A stretch of DNA of 64,000 bases from Capillidium heterosporum (taxonomy: Eukaryota > Entomophthoromycota > Entomophthoromycetes > Entomophthorales > Capillidiaceae). The position numbers and the translations under genes are program-made. Under the pieces are notes generated by a model that was not told the DNA's origin, did not search any database, and worked only from the letters and a program-made list of their open reading frames with translations. The stretch covers positions 1,674,001-1,738,000 of the forward strand of contig WBMQ01000004.1 of assembly GCA_016630905.1 (NCBI GenBank), written 5' to 3'. This document shows, piece after piece, positions 23,590 through 35,202 of this stretch (position 1 is the first letter of the stretch; each line of letters opens with the position of its first letter).

Positions 23590-24963
23590 AATTCCAAGTT
23601 TCTGTTCAAGAACCAAAGGGATGATAGTGCTACTTTTTGGAAAATATTTGGATTGCAAATTTTGGATCCATCTGATTCGACAAAATTTGCAATTTGATTT
23701 GAACCTTTTTGGCAGGATATGCAGATTTAGGTAAATTGCCAATAATATAAATGCAGTGAAAGGGACAAAGATCAAACGGAAAGCAGAATTCCTGACAGGG
23801 ATATGAAATGGAAAGCTACATGTCAATTATACGATTTGAAATATATTTAAAGAATTATTTCAGAATTCTTACCTGAAAGTTAAATAATATAATTGACGTT
23901 ATTTTAACCTATATGGCTAACAGTTTAGCTATATAGTGGTTGTAAAAAGTCCCAAACTTCAGCCTTCAGAAAAATAGCAAAATTTAGCCATGTATATATG
24001 CACTAAAAAATACTTTTACATATAAACTTTAATTTAATATCCACTCTTTTAAAGCAGTAAACATAATTAGTACACCATTCAAAATGTGCTTTATTACATG
24101 ACTCAATGAAGTTTTTAGACACAGTCGAAACTTGCTATTTAGTTTTTTATCAACCTTGATTTAAATACTTAATGATCTGAAAACTATAAGCTATAAATCA
24201 TTTTGAAATATATCATAATTATATGTACTTTAATTGTAGGTAATATTGAAGCTAACTATTCGGTATATGCATCTAGTAAGTTGAATTTCTACAAAGTGTT
24301 TGAGTAGGAAACATTTAGAAAAGAGACCACTTTCAAAAGTTTTAAACCAAATAGACATTACTTTGAATTTCAGGTAATCAGTCTTAATATACATATTGAT
24401 AAGCCTTACAGATGATATTATCGAATTAGCCTACTCTAAAGTTTAATCTAGTCTATAGATTTTTACCAGTTCTATAGACTACAAGAACAGGCATCACATT
24501 AGATATGCAGGGTTCTCTAAGAGCTCTTAACATTTTGGCTAAACCTATACCATATACTCAGGTTAATTAGTACTGGTATTGGCTGGTATATTAGTTCAAA
24601 AATTTTATAAAACTACAATGGCGTTTATCGTATTATTTCCTATAAAAGTATCTACATTCCAATACAAAACTATAGTAAAATTAATGATTTAGATGTATAG
24701 CTTTTTTTTCTTGGAATTAGATTAAAGTAACTAGAGCCATACAGATTCAAGAATATACAAATCGGATCTACCAAACAGTATTTATTTAGTGTACAATTTT
24801 GGATCTGACTAAATGACTTGAGTTAATATGGTATAAAAGCTACAATATCACAAAAATAATTAATATAAAGGGTAGTAGAAATAATTCTACCAATGTATTA
24901 AAGTAACTTTATTTGCACTCCAAAAAGAGCAGGTAGCAGTCCATCTTGCAATTGAAGCAACTG
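23590..24963. other. Intergenic region upstream of eIF3L
   Basis: AT-rich, about 1.4 kb. An open stretch in the eIF3L frame runs to about 23826 without an ATG. No other feature was recognised. Confidence 0.45.
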
Positions 24964-25925
24964 TCATAGGAGTTTTATGAATTTGTTGGCAAAGGTATTT
25001 AAATTTTTCTCATCCTTAAACAGACCGGCCTTCTTTATGTGATAGAAGACATTGCTGTACAATATGGCATAGAGAGTGTTTGGGTCTAATGATATCCTGA
25101 TCTTGGGAAATAGGCTTCGGTATATTACTTTGAAGGTAGCATTAACACCATTCAAAGACTTCAAAATTTCAACCACGTTTTTCCAATAGATGGATAAACT
25201 TAAACTGATAAACATATTGTAGGTACAGCTTTTAAATTGGAGCAACTGCTACCACTTGAGGTTACTATACTCGGAGTGTTCTTTAACTGATGGGATGTTG
25301 ATGATGAAGTGATCTCCTAATTTCAATTCCAAAGATCAAGCATTTAAAAGGAATTCAAGGCTTCCTTGGCCAAAATTTAGAATTGAACTTTGGGAGTGAT
25401 CAAATCATTCTGATGGATGGAGCTTTGGACAGCGTTTCTGTTTTAAATAACTAGTACAAGATGAAGAGGGATATTATGAGGCCTATTGAGTTGTTGACCA
25501 TAAATATTTCGTGGAAAGAGCACACATTGGTATAGGTAGTAATAGTGGATTTAAAGTTGGCTGCAAAGGCGGGTAAAAAGCTGTAGAGACTGATAAGGTT
25601 ATTTAGACATTTGTAAACTTTGTTGAAATTGTTGCTAAAAATATTGTTGAGGAAGACGTTGAAGATGAGTTCTCTAGAGTTTAGGATTAACTTGGCAAAT
25701 CTCTCTTTGAGGAAGAGGATACTGTTGTATTCCCAGCTGCGTTTATAATCAAAGATGCGGAATTTTGATTTACTGTTATTGAGCAATTTTTCTAACAGAT
25801 TTAATATTGTATAGTTAAACTCTATCGACTGTTAAAGAGCTTAAACTCTGTATAATGGAAAGAGCAACCAGGTTACTGTGTCTCTGGTAGTCTGCCTTAC
25901 TATTGTAATATTCCATCGATTTGGC
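24964..25925 (-). pseudogene. Relic of an unidentified protein gene
   Basis: Read leftward, there are three protein-like pieces in different frames separated by stops: KSMEYYNSKADYQRHSNLVA (about 25925-25865), then FRIFDYKRSWEYNSILFLKE, FAKLILNSRELIFNVF and FHEIFMVNNSIGL (25786-25460), then CTYNMFISLSLSIYW, VEILKSLNGVNATFKVI and LDPNTLYAILYSNVF (25230-25040). Composition is richer in charged residues than chance translations of this AT-rich DNA. The style (helical, with F/Y-H-x-x-x-L motifs) is compatible with the middle homology region of fungal Zn2Cys6 regulators, but no zinc cluster is visible and I cannot assign it. A live gene with several introns is possible. Confidence 0.35.
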
Positions 25926-25999
25926 CTTTATAAGCAATAGGATTAGTTCATATTTAAATTTCATTTAACTGTACTTGAAATTACATCCTTGTTGATGGG

Positions 26000-27540
26000 T
26001 AGTACTTTCTCAAACAATTGTTACAGCCATGACTTGGAATAAAATTTTTAGTATAATGCTCTTGAAGATAGATCATTCCAAGCAGCTTGTAGCCTCATAT
26101 CTTTCAAATCTTGAACACACACTGTATTTATATGTATCCATCGGCAACAGATAGTGTCGATTTGGAATATACAGCTGCCATTTATATCATATTTTGGAAT
26201 ACGAACTTGGATTTTATGAGCCTCTACTTACTATATACAGTAGTAAGTGAATATACTATTTCCAAAAGTTCAAATAAATTAGTGGTGGATGTATATAACC
26301 AAAAAATGTGCCTAGTTTGAAATATTCAATATATTTTTCCAAAGGATATTGTAATTGTAAATATTTACTAGCTATTCAGATTTCCTAAGTAACTTTTACA
26401 ATAAAACTTGTATAAACGATCCCTTTTTCGAATCAGAGTAGCTCTTCATTTGCTTATCTTACTAGGTAGCATTAATTTTCAGAAATCGGATGGGCAAATA
26501 TGGTGAGAAGCTAGGCTTAAGGAATCCTGCTTCATACGATATATATATCAAATGTTGAAGTAGAAGATATCAAGTCCATCAACATTTCTATAGATGCGAC
26601 TGTATTTACAAGCCTTGCAATAATTTAACCAAAGTTAGAATCCTTAATTTAAACTATCTACTTTTATATTACAGCGTCTAATGGTGCCTAATTCAAAGTT
26701 TACATTTGTTCTTGCCATGCCTATATCTAAAGTTGCCGGTTTCAGATAATTAACTCTGGTTTGTAGACTTAAAGCGTTTACTGACTATAGCAATAAGTAC
26801 CTTGAAATTACAGGTACAATGTGCCGTAGCAATGCTATAAGCTGTTCAAATCTATAAAGTACATTTCTTTAGGATGTTATAGGTACTATACTATGCTAAA
26901 CCTAAAAACTCTACATTATTTAGTTGTAATCTTTTCATTTCTTTAGCTAGTGGTATATCTTTGAATTATATATAATTTAAACTATAGGCATCTTTAGTAG
27001 GATATTCTAGAAAAACTGTGCAACCTCTTACAAGGTATTGGATTACTAAATTCCGATGAAAATAATTGTGTTTAAAATATTTTTAGAAGGTGATATGCAC
27101 TATATATTAAGTTTAGAGATTAATTAAAAGCTTCTTTCTATACGCTCTAGTGTTAACAAAACTCTTTCTAATGGATGTATATACGTACTGATATAAAGAT
27201 TAGCAATATTCAATTGAATTTCCATTTCTAGACTCATACGGCTTACCTAGTAGTTATCTACCTGTAATCCCCTTTATATAGCATCCTTTTTCTTTTGATT
27301 TAATACAGTGGTAAACCGATATATATCGATTTTATTTTCTAAATCGATAAAAGGCATGTATAATTTGATAAATATTAGAAATGAGCAGTTGGCTTATAAA
27401 TTTCCTTGCCCTTTGAACTAACAAAGCTGTTGATTGGTGCAATATAATGGCGCAAACAGTTCATGAAACTAAAACCCTCGAATCAAATCGAAATCTATAT
27501 TAGATCCAGGATTTCCTATTATAAGCCATTTCCAATCTTT
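26000..27540. other. Gene-poor AT-rich stretch
   Basis: I see no supported gene, RNA or repeat. The ORF at 26111-26320 has no coding character. Confidence 0.4.
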
Positions 27541-27549
27541 GCAGGTTTA

Positions 27550-28290
27550 TGGCTAAATCTTAGCAAGGAAATTTAGATTTTGGCTGGCTACCATTCAACA
27601 AAAAGTTTATTAGAAATATATCGATCACCTGGGTGGTGGCATAGTTTACGTCGTAGAATACGCCCTAAAAGGCGCTCAAATTTCCAATTGCCAAGGTGTT
27701 ATTGGTTTAAAGTAAAAAGTTTTTTGTCAGGTTTCACCGCAATGAACTGGAAATTTGGGCATAGACCTGAGCTTCAGGTTTGGCCAGGGAATCAAAGCTA
27801 TGGCAACAGATCTCTACAGCTTATATCGAATTTCGGGCTAATAAACGCATCAGCTTTGAAAGATATACATAAGCTTAGTTAGAAATGCTGTATATCGAAG
27901 CCTATTGCTTTCTTAACAAATTTGGTTTAGTATAGAAACCTTGTATAAGACACTCCTGTCAAAGAATTAGCCAGAACCCATCTCCAACGCAAAGCGAACT
28001 TCTTTGATGGAAAAGGTTTTAAAAATAGTAACTGAATACTTCAGATATAATGAGCCAATTTATCCCGATGGCTAAGCAATATAATTAGATGCCCTTGCCC
28101 AGCTACATCATTAGGGCATTTGTAAGCCCTCAAACTAGATTCATAGCCGATAAAATATATAAAGTGGTTCAGTGGGCCCAAATGCTATTTTTTATTCTTG
28201 ACTATTTTCTCTACACCTCAGCATTCTTCCATTTGATTTGTCAGCTGCTATCATACCCGTTTCATCAGCTCTTAAATCTCTTCTGAAACC
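27550..28290 (+). pseudogene. Possible relic of an unidentified gene
   Basis: The base composition here is less AT-rich than the flanks and several frames give protein-like pieces: HLGGGIVYVVEYALKGAQIS then NCQGVIGL (about 27634-27705), FRFGQGIKAMATDLYSLYRI (about 27775-27835), and EKVLKIVTEYFRYNEPIYPD (about 28009-28070). They sit in changing frames with intervening stops. One frame stays open at 27580-27882. I cannot name the family; a decayed metabolic enzyme gene is a guess. Confidence 0.25.
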
Positions 28291-28750
28291 TACCAATCGA
28301 CCTTGAAGCAACCCAACCAGCGATTAAGTTGATTGGACTCGGATTTAACTAAACTAGCTAAACTAAAACTTTTCAACTGGGAAAGATAAATCCAACTTAA
28401 AACAGTTTACTTCCAAAATCATTATTTTCCCTACTTCTCACCCTCTTTCAATCAAACCTTCCCATACAACTCTACTTCCATTAATCCTTGACCGTTAGTT
28501 AGAGCTTCTGAGATTATTGTGAATTTTCATTTAAATAGCATACTTCACATCACCAATTTTAATAAACCACTTTCATTTTAACATTGTGCAAAGGCATAGG
28601 TAAAATATCCAACCCATCCACGAGCAACAGTCCTCATCAGCAAAACAGTACTCAACTTCCCTGGCGTAGTTCATAGATCACTAAAAGTTTATCAAAATAC
28701 TTACAACCCCTCACTCACCCATCTCCTCCCTCTCGACTAAATAATCAAGC
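28291..28750. promoter_or_regulatory. Upstream region of the Whi3-like gene
   Basis: A pyrimidine-rich leader (CCCATCTCCTCCCTCTCGAC just before the ATG) is typical of well-expressed fungal genes. The transcription start is probably within the last 200 bp. No certain TATA box. Confidence 0.4.
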
Positions 28751-30301
28751 ATGTCCTTTATCGACGATATCTCTACTCTCTTCGTGGTCGGCTTCCCCAA
28801 TGATTTTACCGAGCGTGAGTTCAACAACATGTTTTTATTTGCCAGTGGCTTTGAAGCCGCCTCCCTTAAGCCTCAGGAGAGTTGCCAACACGACTCGGAA
28901 GGTTCCGACCGCCAGTGCCAAAACTGCTTCTCATGCAAGCAGCAGACAATCGGTTTCGCCAAGTTTGGTACCCGGACCGAGGCTGTAAAGGCACAGCAGT
29001 TCCTCAACGGCAAGGCCGCCGACCTCGAAAAGCAGTTTATTTTGAAGGTCGAGTTGGCTAAAAAGAATTTGCACGTCAAGCGACAGGCTCAAGTAGCTCG
29101 TCACGAGACCCCATCCCCCATCAACGTATCGCTATGCTCCGGACTCTACGACTCCCAGCTAAATGATCTGAGTGAGATGGATAACGCCCTTACCCCTGCC
29201 TCCACTGGATCGTTTGAATCCAAAGAGAACCCATCCAGCTCCAGCGATAACCTCGATAAATCCTGGGAGGCATTTGTAGATAAACTTGTAGTATCTCCCG
29301 ATCCGTTCCCACCTGAGACCGAAATTGAGTTTACCTGGCCTCTCCACCCCAACACTAACAAGTCCTTGAACACAGCCCCAAAGGTACCCTTCGACCTACA
29401 CCTTGCTCTGAGCAGCAACCCCTGTAAGGATATCTCTGGTATGTTCAAGAATACCCAACACAGCGAGCGGGTAAAGAAGAGTTTGGACGATCTGTTGCGT
29501 TTCCCTCAGATAATCCCAACCTCGGTCGCTTCTGCTCATGTCACTCCCATCTCTACACCCACTGAGCCTTGCTTCGATTCTAATTTGAGAACCAACCGCT
29601 TCTCCCCATTTTCGGCCCTCCCTTCGCCCACCAACAACACCTTTGCCGACAGATCCCAGAACTCGAACCAAAACAAGTTGACCGGCCTCAACTTCAACGC
29701 ATCGATCCCAACCCCCACTTCGACCTTCTCGCCCTTCAGCAACACGCCAAGCTCCTTCTCGTCACGTCGTCCCACCACTGCCTCTGGCCTAGCTCCTATC
29801 TCGGTGCCATCGTCTACGGGACCATCCCCACCTAACGCCGACTGCAACCCACCCTGCAACACTCTCTATGTTGGCAATTTACCACCCCACGCCAATGAAG
29901 AAGAGCTCCGCTCCATATTCAGCTCCTGCCGTGGTTACAAGCGTTTGTGTGTCCGATACAAGGCTGGTGCCTACCCCCGTACCGGTCCCATGTGCTTCGT
30001 AGAGTTCGAAGATGAGTTCGATGCCAGTGAGGCCATGTCGGCCAAGAATGGCACCATGCTATCTAACTCAGAGAAGGGTGGAATCCGCCTCTCGTTCTCC
30101 AAGAACCCCCTCGGTGTTAGACGTCAGCCACCCCCCACCGCTGATAACGTTACCAACAACTTTGGCCAAGCTTCGATCCGCAACCAGGCCTATCTTGCTG
30201 GCTCCAAGGTGTTCCCTTCCTACTCCAACCCTTCCACCCCCATGTCGGCCCACCCCATGAACTCAAACATCCGTGAGAAGATCCACACTCCTTGGGCCTA
30301 A
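28751..30301 (+). CDS. Whi3/Scw1-type RNA-binding protein with two RRMs
   Basis: Single exon, 516 residues. RRM1 (about residues 8-106) begins [17 protein letters not shown] and ends [12 protein letters not shown]; it contains an unusual Cys-rich insertion ([11 protein letters not shown]). A long Ser/Pro/Asn-rich linker follows. RRM2 (about 370-457) has [36 protein letters not shown] and [15 protein letters not shown], the signature of the Whi3/Whi4 and fission yeast Scw1 group. These proteins bind mRNAs of cell-cycle and wall genes, and Whi3 restrains G1 cyclin translation and forms condensates in multinucleate hyphae. Codons are strongly C-ending, suggesting high expression. The ATG is the first in frame after a pyrimidine-rich leader. 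Function is by family similarity. Confidence 0.9.
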   Translation: MSFIDDISTLFVVGFPNDFTEREFNNMFLFASGFEAASLKPQESCQHDSEGSDRQCQNCFSCKQQTIGFAKFGTRTEAVKAQQFLNGKAADLEKQFILKVELAKKNLHVKRQAQVARHETPSPINVSLCSGLYDSQLNDLSEMDNALTPASTGSFESKENPSSSSDNLDKSWEAFVDKLVVSPDPFPPETEIEFTWPLHPNTNKSLNTAPKVPFDLHLALSSNPCKDISGMFKNTQHSERVKKSLDDLLRFPQIIPTSVASAHVTPISTPTEPCFDSNLRTNRFSPFSALPSPTNNTFADRSQNSNQNKLTGLNFNASIPTPTSTFSPFSNTPSSFSSRRPTTASGLAPISVPSSTGPSPPNADCNPPCNTLYVGNLPPHANEEELRSIFSSCRGYKRLCVRYKAGAYPRTGPMCFVEFEDEFDASEAMSAKNGTMLSNSEKGGIRLSFSKNPLGVRRQPPPTADNVTNNFGQASIRNQAYLAGSKVFPSYSNPSTPMSAHPMNSNIREKIHTPWA

Positions 30302-31850
30302 ATGTAGTCTTTAACTTTAAATACTTTAGTCTTCCTGCTGCACATGAGCTTTACTTTACCTATATGCGATGCTAACCACCTACTTGCGTGTAGTTTGCAA
30401 TTTTACCATTAAACATTTGATTTTGCTTCAAGTTGTAATTTTGTCCTTTATATTTTTCCGATTTTATTGTAAACTAAGTTAAATGATAGCATTATCATCA
30501 TACTATACTATCTGCCTCTTTATAGGATATATGGACTAGTGGTCCGATAGATCTCTTGGCGATAAATATATTTATATGTTGTTAAATATATCAAGTGCCA
30601 CTAAAGGTTTACATAGAGCATAAGTACAGGTTCCAAGATAGGTTAGTTTATTGCTATTTTGATCTTATTGAAATAGATGGTCTAAAGAGCAAGGAATGCT
30701 TAATTTATATACCATATGTAGTCCTTTTTAATAGTTCAAAGCTGAAGAATCTCAGCACTTGTTCCTTCAAACTGTCTGATTTTCATTAAACTGTATGGAA
30801 TTGAAAAACTTTGACGAATCGTACAAATAAATATTAAAGTTTGAATCCGATTATATACTTTTTGAGATCAAAAATAGCTTTTACATAAAATTGGACTTTT
30901 ATAGACATATAGCATATATATTTGTAACATTGAATTTGATATGTAAATAAGCCATTGAAATTTAATAACAGTGTATTATTAGAGAAAACTACAGGAGGAT
31001 GAGCTTCAAAACCAAGGTAATCGCACCATAGTACAGCTTTAGTGTTTTCCATGGCACAGTTATTTGGAAATTTGTTGGCTCTCCTTTTATCCTTTATTGC
31101 CTCTATTTAATTCAAATTTATCTGTACCATTTCTCAATTTTCCACAGATTACTATCAACAATCCAATGAACATAGCATTTTTGTGAGCTGAAGGTTTGAA
31201 GAATAGCTGATATGCAAGCTATTCAGCTTGAACTCATACAGGGCCGTAGTCAGCAGGTAGGTAACCTTCATACAATCTACTATAAAAACTATAGTTGAAG
31301 GTATCGCCTTATTGCTTATAAAAGTTAAATTGTGTAATATTTGATTTTAGAAATAGGCTAGCTATTCCAAACTAATAGTCTAAGAATTAAAATTTTATAA
31401 ATATTTTATACAGGATAAAGGTGGCATCATATTCATACTTTAGCTGTTTATATTTATAAATACTTGCGCGTATATACTTATAGTCAGTATATCTTTAAAT
31501 AGTACAACAGCAAATAGCTTTATTGGGATATAATTATGTGGTAAATAGAGTTTATATATTAACTACAGCATACTACTAATGCAATATATAGACTTAGTTT
31601 ACAAATACACGCCAGCTAAACCCCTGCTAAGCATAGTTTATCATTAAGTTTTAAAATAATGTCGTGGATATTACTAAATGTTAACTAGTTACAATATCAA
31701 ATTCGATTTGCAAGACAAAAAATCAACAAAAAGCATACTGGAAATTTAAACAATATAACCATTAAAGATTATAATGGAATCCTAAATTAAGCAAAGAAAA
31801 AAAATGTACCTTCAGGCATTTTAATAAATTACCATCTTCGTTAAATTGAA
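30302..31850. other. Intergenic region between Whi3-like and eL37 genes
   Basis: A convergent spacer of about 1.5 kb, AT-rich. Small ORFs (30595-30789, 30834-31052) look random. Holds both 3' UTRs. Confidence 0.45.
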
Positions 31851-32323
31851 TTAAGCAGTTTCAGGTTTCTTAGCCTTCTGAGCAACGGTACCTATAGAAA
31901 AAATGAATACATACAAAATGAGCAAAATTTACCCTCACGGAAACCGTTTCTGAATCTACGGTGGACAACCTTAATGTGTCTCATACGACCGGTACCGGTG
32001 GTCTTTCTACGCTTAGCCTTCTCGGACCAGTTGACTATAAATGTTATTTATAGAACAAACAAAGTATATACTTACATTTACGGATTTTGGCGGAGGGGTA
32101 ACCGCAAGAAGCACAAGTCTTCTTCTGGTTGTGGAAAGATCTGCGACCGCAACGACGGCAGATGGTGTGGGTTTTAACGTGGCGTTTACCAAAACTAGAG
32201 GTACCTTTGGTCTATAAATTATGATTAATCAAAGTTCTCATTTCCATTTCGTTGTATTTAAAGCTAATGTAGATAAACTGTTTTCTAAATAATATCAATT
32301 AAACGCTAATCTTTTCGTACCAT
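31851..32323 (-). CDS. RPL37: 60S ribosomal protein eL37
   Basis: Four exons: 32323-32321 (the ATG alone), 32211-32076, 32034-31933 and 31891-31851, 93 residues in all. The protein reads [40 protein letters not shown] with the C-x2-C / C-x2-C zinc ribbon, [20 protein letters not shown] and ends [13 protein letters not shown]. This is unmistakably eL37, which sits near the exit tunnel of the large subunit. The first intron (109 nt, GTACGA...ATAG) follows the start codon directly, as in many eukaryotic RPL37 genes and often a place for intron-borne transcriptional control. The other introns are 41 nt each. Near full family length. Confidence 0.97.
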
Positions 32324-33428
32324 GTTGGATGGATTATATCACCGATCTGGGTAGAGAACCTTTGGTAGAAACAGAAAGAGCGTTTTGGCGAGACATTACA
32401 AGGAGGTTTTGGCAACTAATCAAATTTGTGCTTTTTCTTCAATTTCTAAGATTTGTTGGGCTGGAAATTGGGATTTTAGCTGACTATTTTGGAGTAAATG
32501 ATTAGCTGCTTTGAAGGAAATTGCTTGTACCTGTAAAATTCTTACTGCAGTTATCAAATTGACCAGTAGATGGAAGTCAATTATAGCCACCTAATATAAA
32601 CTTTATTTGTTATATGCTTTAGTTCAAAAGAAGTGTCGAGGGATATGATGCACCAATATAATGAAGTTTTCTTGGTTAAGATTATAAGTAGTACTTTTCT
32701 ATTGAGGCAAATATAGTTTAGATAGTATTGGCTTAGGGATCTTCAAATTTAAAAGCAACTGAAGCCTTTTATATATCAGTATATAAAGCTAGTTTTAACT
32801 ACATTTAACTGTTATATCAAAGATTTCTTTTATAAATCGACAATACTAATAGAATACAATAAGCAGTTAAATTAATCTAAAAGTTCTGAATAACATTTTG
32901 AAGATTATTGCTATTTATTTTAATATATAGCTTTTTAATAAAATAGAAAGCTAGCTTGAAATACCTATTTATTTCACTTTCCTTCAATCTTTTAGTTATA
33001 GACTAAAATAGCTTAACGACCTTTTAACTATATACTTTACTAAAAAACATAAATAAAAGCATCATATATAATAAAAATCATTGTACAAATAATTATAAGC
33101 AGCATAGGATAGTATTTTATTTCAATATATAGGAATGCTCAAAAGTAACTAAATTATTCTGACTTGTATATAGAAGCCGATTTATAGATTTATAGCCAGG
33201 TTAAATTTTGACATGACGAATATTTCTTAAAGATGTTTCAGATGAGCTCATTCCTACATAATTCATTTAGCATAACAATGATTTAATACGCTACCAATGA
33301 ACTTGGGATAGATTCTATAGAGCTGACTTTATAGGTGGAGAAAATATCAGCACTATGCAAGCTTTTAACAAAATTATGATACTTTATGATATAATTTGGA
33401 GCGTGCTAACCGATCCTGGAGAAGAGTG
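32324..33428. other. Divergent intergenic region eL37 / CsbD-like
   Basis: About 1.1 kb between two outward-facing genes, very AT-rich in the middle. It holds the eL37 promoter at the left and the CsbD-like promoter at the right. Confidence 0.45.
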
Positions 33429-33480
33429 TGACGTAGAGTGAGGTAATAACCATATCAAAAGAAAAAATATAGTATAAAAA
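33429..33480 (+). promoter_or_regulatory. CsbD-like gene promoter: CRE-like site plus TATA box
   Basis: TGACGTAG (33429-33436) resembles a CRE/ATF site, and TATAAAAA (33473-33480) lies 39-46 bp before the ATG at 33519. The pairing fits a stress-inducible gene, in keeping with its product; function is inferred. Confidence 0.5.
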
Positions 33481-33518
33481 CCCATAGTCAGTGACCTCTT
33501 ACAACTAAACAAACAACA

Positions 33519-33815
33519 ATGCCTGAACCATCTAAAGTCAACGCTAACATTCAAGCCGGTATCGGTGCCGTCAAAGAGAATGTCGGTTATGCCCTAGGCA
33601 ACAAATCTTTGGAAGCCGAAGGTGTCGCTCAACGTGCCAAGGGAAACGCCGAGTACGAAGCTGCCAAGGCTCAAGGGTATGCTGAAGGTGCTACCGAAAG
33701 TTTCAAGGGCTCCGTAAAGGACACCGTTGGAAAAGTCACCGGGAACGAACGCTTACAGGCCGAAGGTAAAGCTGACAAGCTAACTGGCGACGCCAAAAAG
33801 GATATCAACTCTTAG
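33519..33815 (+). CDS. CsbD-like small stress protein
   Basis: Single exon, 98 residues, hydrophilic and Ala/Lys/Glu/Gly-rich. It contains two imperfect CsbD-type repeats: NIQAGIGAVKENVGYALGNK with SLEAEGVAQRAKGNAE, and FKGSVKDTVGKVTGNERLQA with EGKADKLTGDAKK. The second is a near-textbook CsbD motif. CsbD proteins were named from a Bacillus sigma-B stress gene; fungal versions are common, small and often induced by stress or in spores, with unknown biochemical role. A TATA box and a CRE-like site lie just upstream, and the AACAACAATGCC start context is strong. Codons are optimal, so it is probably abundant when expressed. Confidence 0.88.
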   Translation: MPEPSKVNANIQAGIGAVKENVGYALGNKSLEAEGVAQRAKGNAEYEAAKAQGYAEGATESFKGSVKDTVGKVTGNERLQAEGKADKLTGDAKKDINS

Positions 33816-34551
33816 ATTGCTTGCTACTCGAATAAATTATTGGATATTTATAATACCTATTGTACTTGTATCTATTAACATGTTTGTATAGCACTATCTC
33901 TGGATCAAAGCATATAATCAACTTAGGTTTAACAGAAATATATTTAAAATTTAAATAGATTGGTGTCTTATAGCTAGCCCATATGCATCTATATTAACGA
34001 TAAGTAATGCAATACAAAGGTACTTTAAAGAAATATTAGACTAACCATTTATTTGTTTATTCAGTGCTAGAGTATGCAGTTCAAATGGGCACAATGTCAA
34101 AGGTTGAATATTCCCATCAGATGAAAAGGTAAAAATGCTTTTTAGATTTCCTATTCAATTACTTTTATATATTAACTTGCTTTACAGAAAAATTGCATTT
34201 AATTTAAACAATTATATAATTGTATCAAGTTTATTTAATGAAATTTCATTTTATCTATTAATTCTTAGGATAAGTATGTTACATTTGCTTGCAAATCTAT
34301 TGTTATTCAACAAGTCCCTTCATGGAATCAACAAGGCTCAGTAGAGTTATCAACAAAGCTAGCTATATTTTTAACGACATTTAGTTCTTAATGATACTAA
34401 CCTACTATATGTCTTTGTTTTATTTTCTTATATGTTAGACGCATGGCTATTTGAAATTATCAAATTTCTAGGCTTTGGCAGTATAAATATGATGTAATAG
34501 AATTCCTCATTATTTGGGAACTCTAAACTTTACTTTCCACTTTTCTTTTCA
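33816..34551. other. Intergenic region
   Basis: AT-rich spacer. ORF 34135-34344 is Phe/Leu/Ile-rich and likely chance. Confidence 0.4.
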
Positions 34552-35202
34552 ATGACTCTACCACCATACTATACGATATCGAGCTCTTTCACCAACACCG
34601 ACCAAGTTGTAAATAAGCTTTTGGCATGCCTAAGTTCGAACGAAGGTCTAGTCCAACTACGATTTAAAGAACTAGCATCAACTCAAATTCTAGAAGAAAG
34701 TATATTTCGCTCTATATATGTCAAAATTTCCGAAATTGATGCAAAGTATCTCAGTCGGATCGTTGTCAACTGTTCAACAAAGGATCTATTTTACCCATTA
34801 GTTGAAAATTGCAAGTTGTACGGATTTTGGGGTTTGCATCTGCCAGAAAACATTCTGTATGCTATAGGAAAGGACTTTCAACAGACACAGTGCCTTTTGA
34901 ATGAGCTAAAAGGTGAAGGAGTAAAATTCGCTGCTTCCTACCATGGAGACCTTGCAAAGGTAGCTTTTATCAATACAGTTGGACTCGAATTTGTAACTGT
35001 ATCTCCAGTTCTACCTTCGACCTCCTGCCCTTCAGATAGCTACCTAGGCTGGGATAGATTTAGTGAAATTGTTTCGAAGCTTACAGTAGAAGCTTATGCA
35101 TTAGGTGGATTGAAGGCTTCGGACGTCGATCTAGCACTTGCTAATGGGGGCGTTGGAGTTGCTGCTATCGACGCCTTTTGGAATAAGAACTGCTATACAT
35201 AG
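34552..35202 (+). CDS. Stand-alone TenI/ThiE-like (thiamine-phosphate synthase superfamily) protein
   Basis: Single intronless exon, 216 residues, a TIM-barrel fold by motif order. LVQLRFKEL is the first conserved strand (qlR-K-el). RIVVNCSTKD stands where the active-site liND normally is, and YGFWGLHLPE where GadGvHLgq is. KFAASYHGDLAKVAFINTVG matches the SxH...A...G step. VSPVLPSTSCPSDSYLGWDR followed by YALGGLKASDVDLALANGGV and GVAAID finishes the barrel with the phosphate-binding GG loop. Normal fungi carry ThiE fused to ThiM (Thi6 type). The SPVLPT.S.P....LGW pattern is closest, as far as I recall, to the TenI-like C-terminal domain of bacterial Nudix hydrolases. Two usual Asp positions are changed, so thiamine-phosphate synthesis is doubtful. 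Origin by transfer is inference. Confidence 0.8.
   Translation: MTLPPYYTISSSFTNTDQVVNKLLACLSSNEGLVQLRFKELASTQILEESIFRSIYVKISEIDAKYLSRIVVNCSTKDLFYPLVENCKLYGFWGLHLPENILYAIGKDFQQTQCLLNELKGEGVKFAASYHGDLAKVAFINTVGLEFVTVSPVLPSTSCPSDSYLGWDRFSEIVSKLTVEAYALGGLKASDVDLALANGGVGVAAIDAFWNKNCYT

Noticed and set aside
23590-23826. N-terminal extension of eIF3L
   Set aside because: The frame is open but has no ATG, and eIF3L proteins normally start near the MYHDYEED-type sequence at 23589.
29146-29862. Several long minus-strand ORFs inside the Whi3-like gene
   Set aside because: Antisense shadows of the biased sense frame with two clear RRMs; no domain of their own.
34135-34344. 69-residue hydrophobic ORF
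   Set aside because: Ile/Leu/Phe/Asn-only composition typical of AT-rich DNA, with no promoter or homologous motif.
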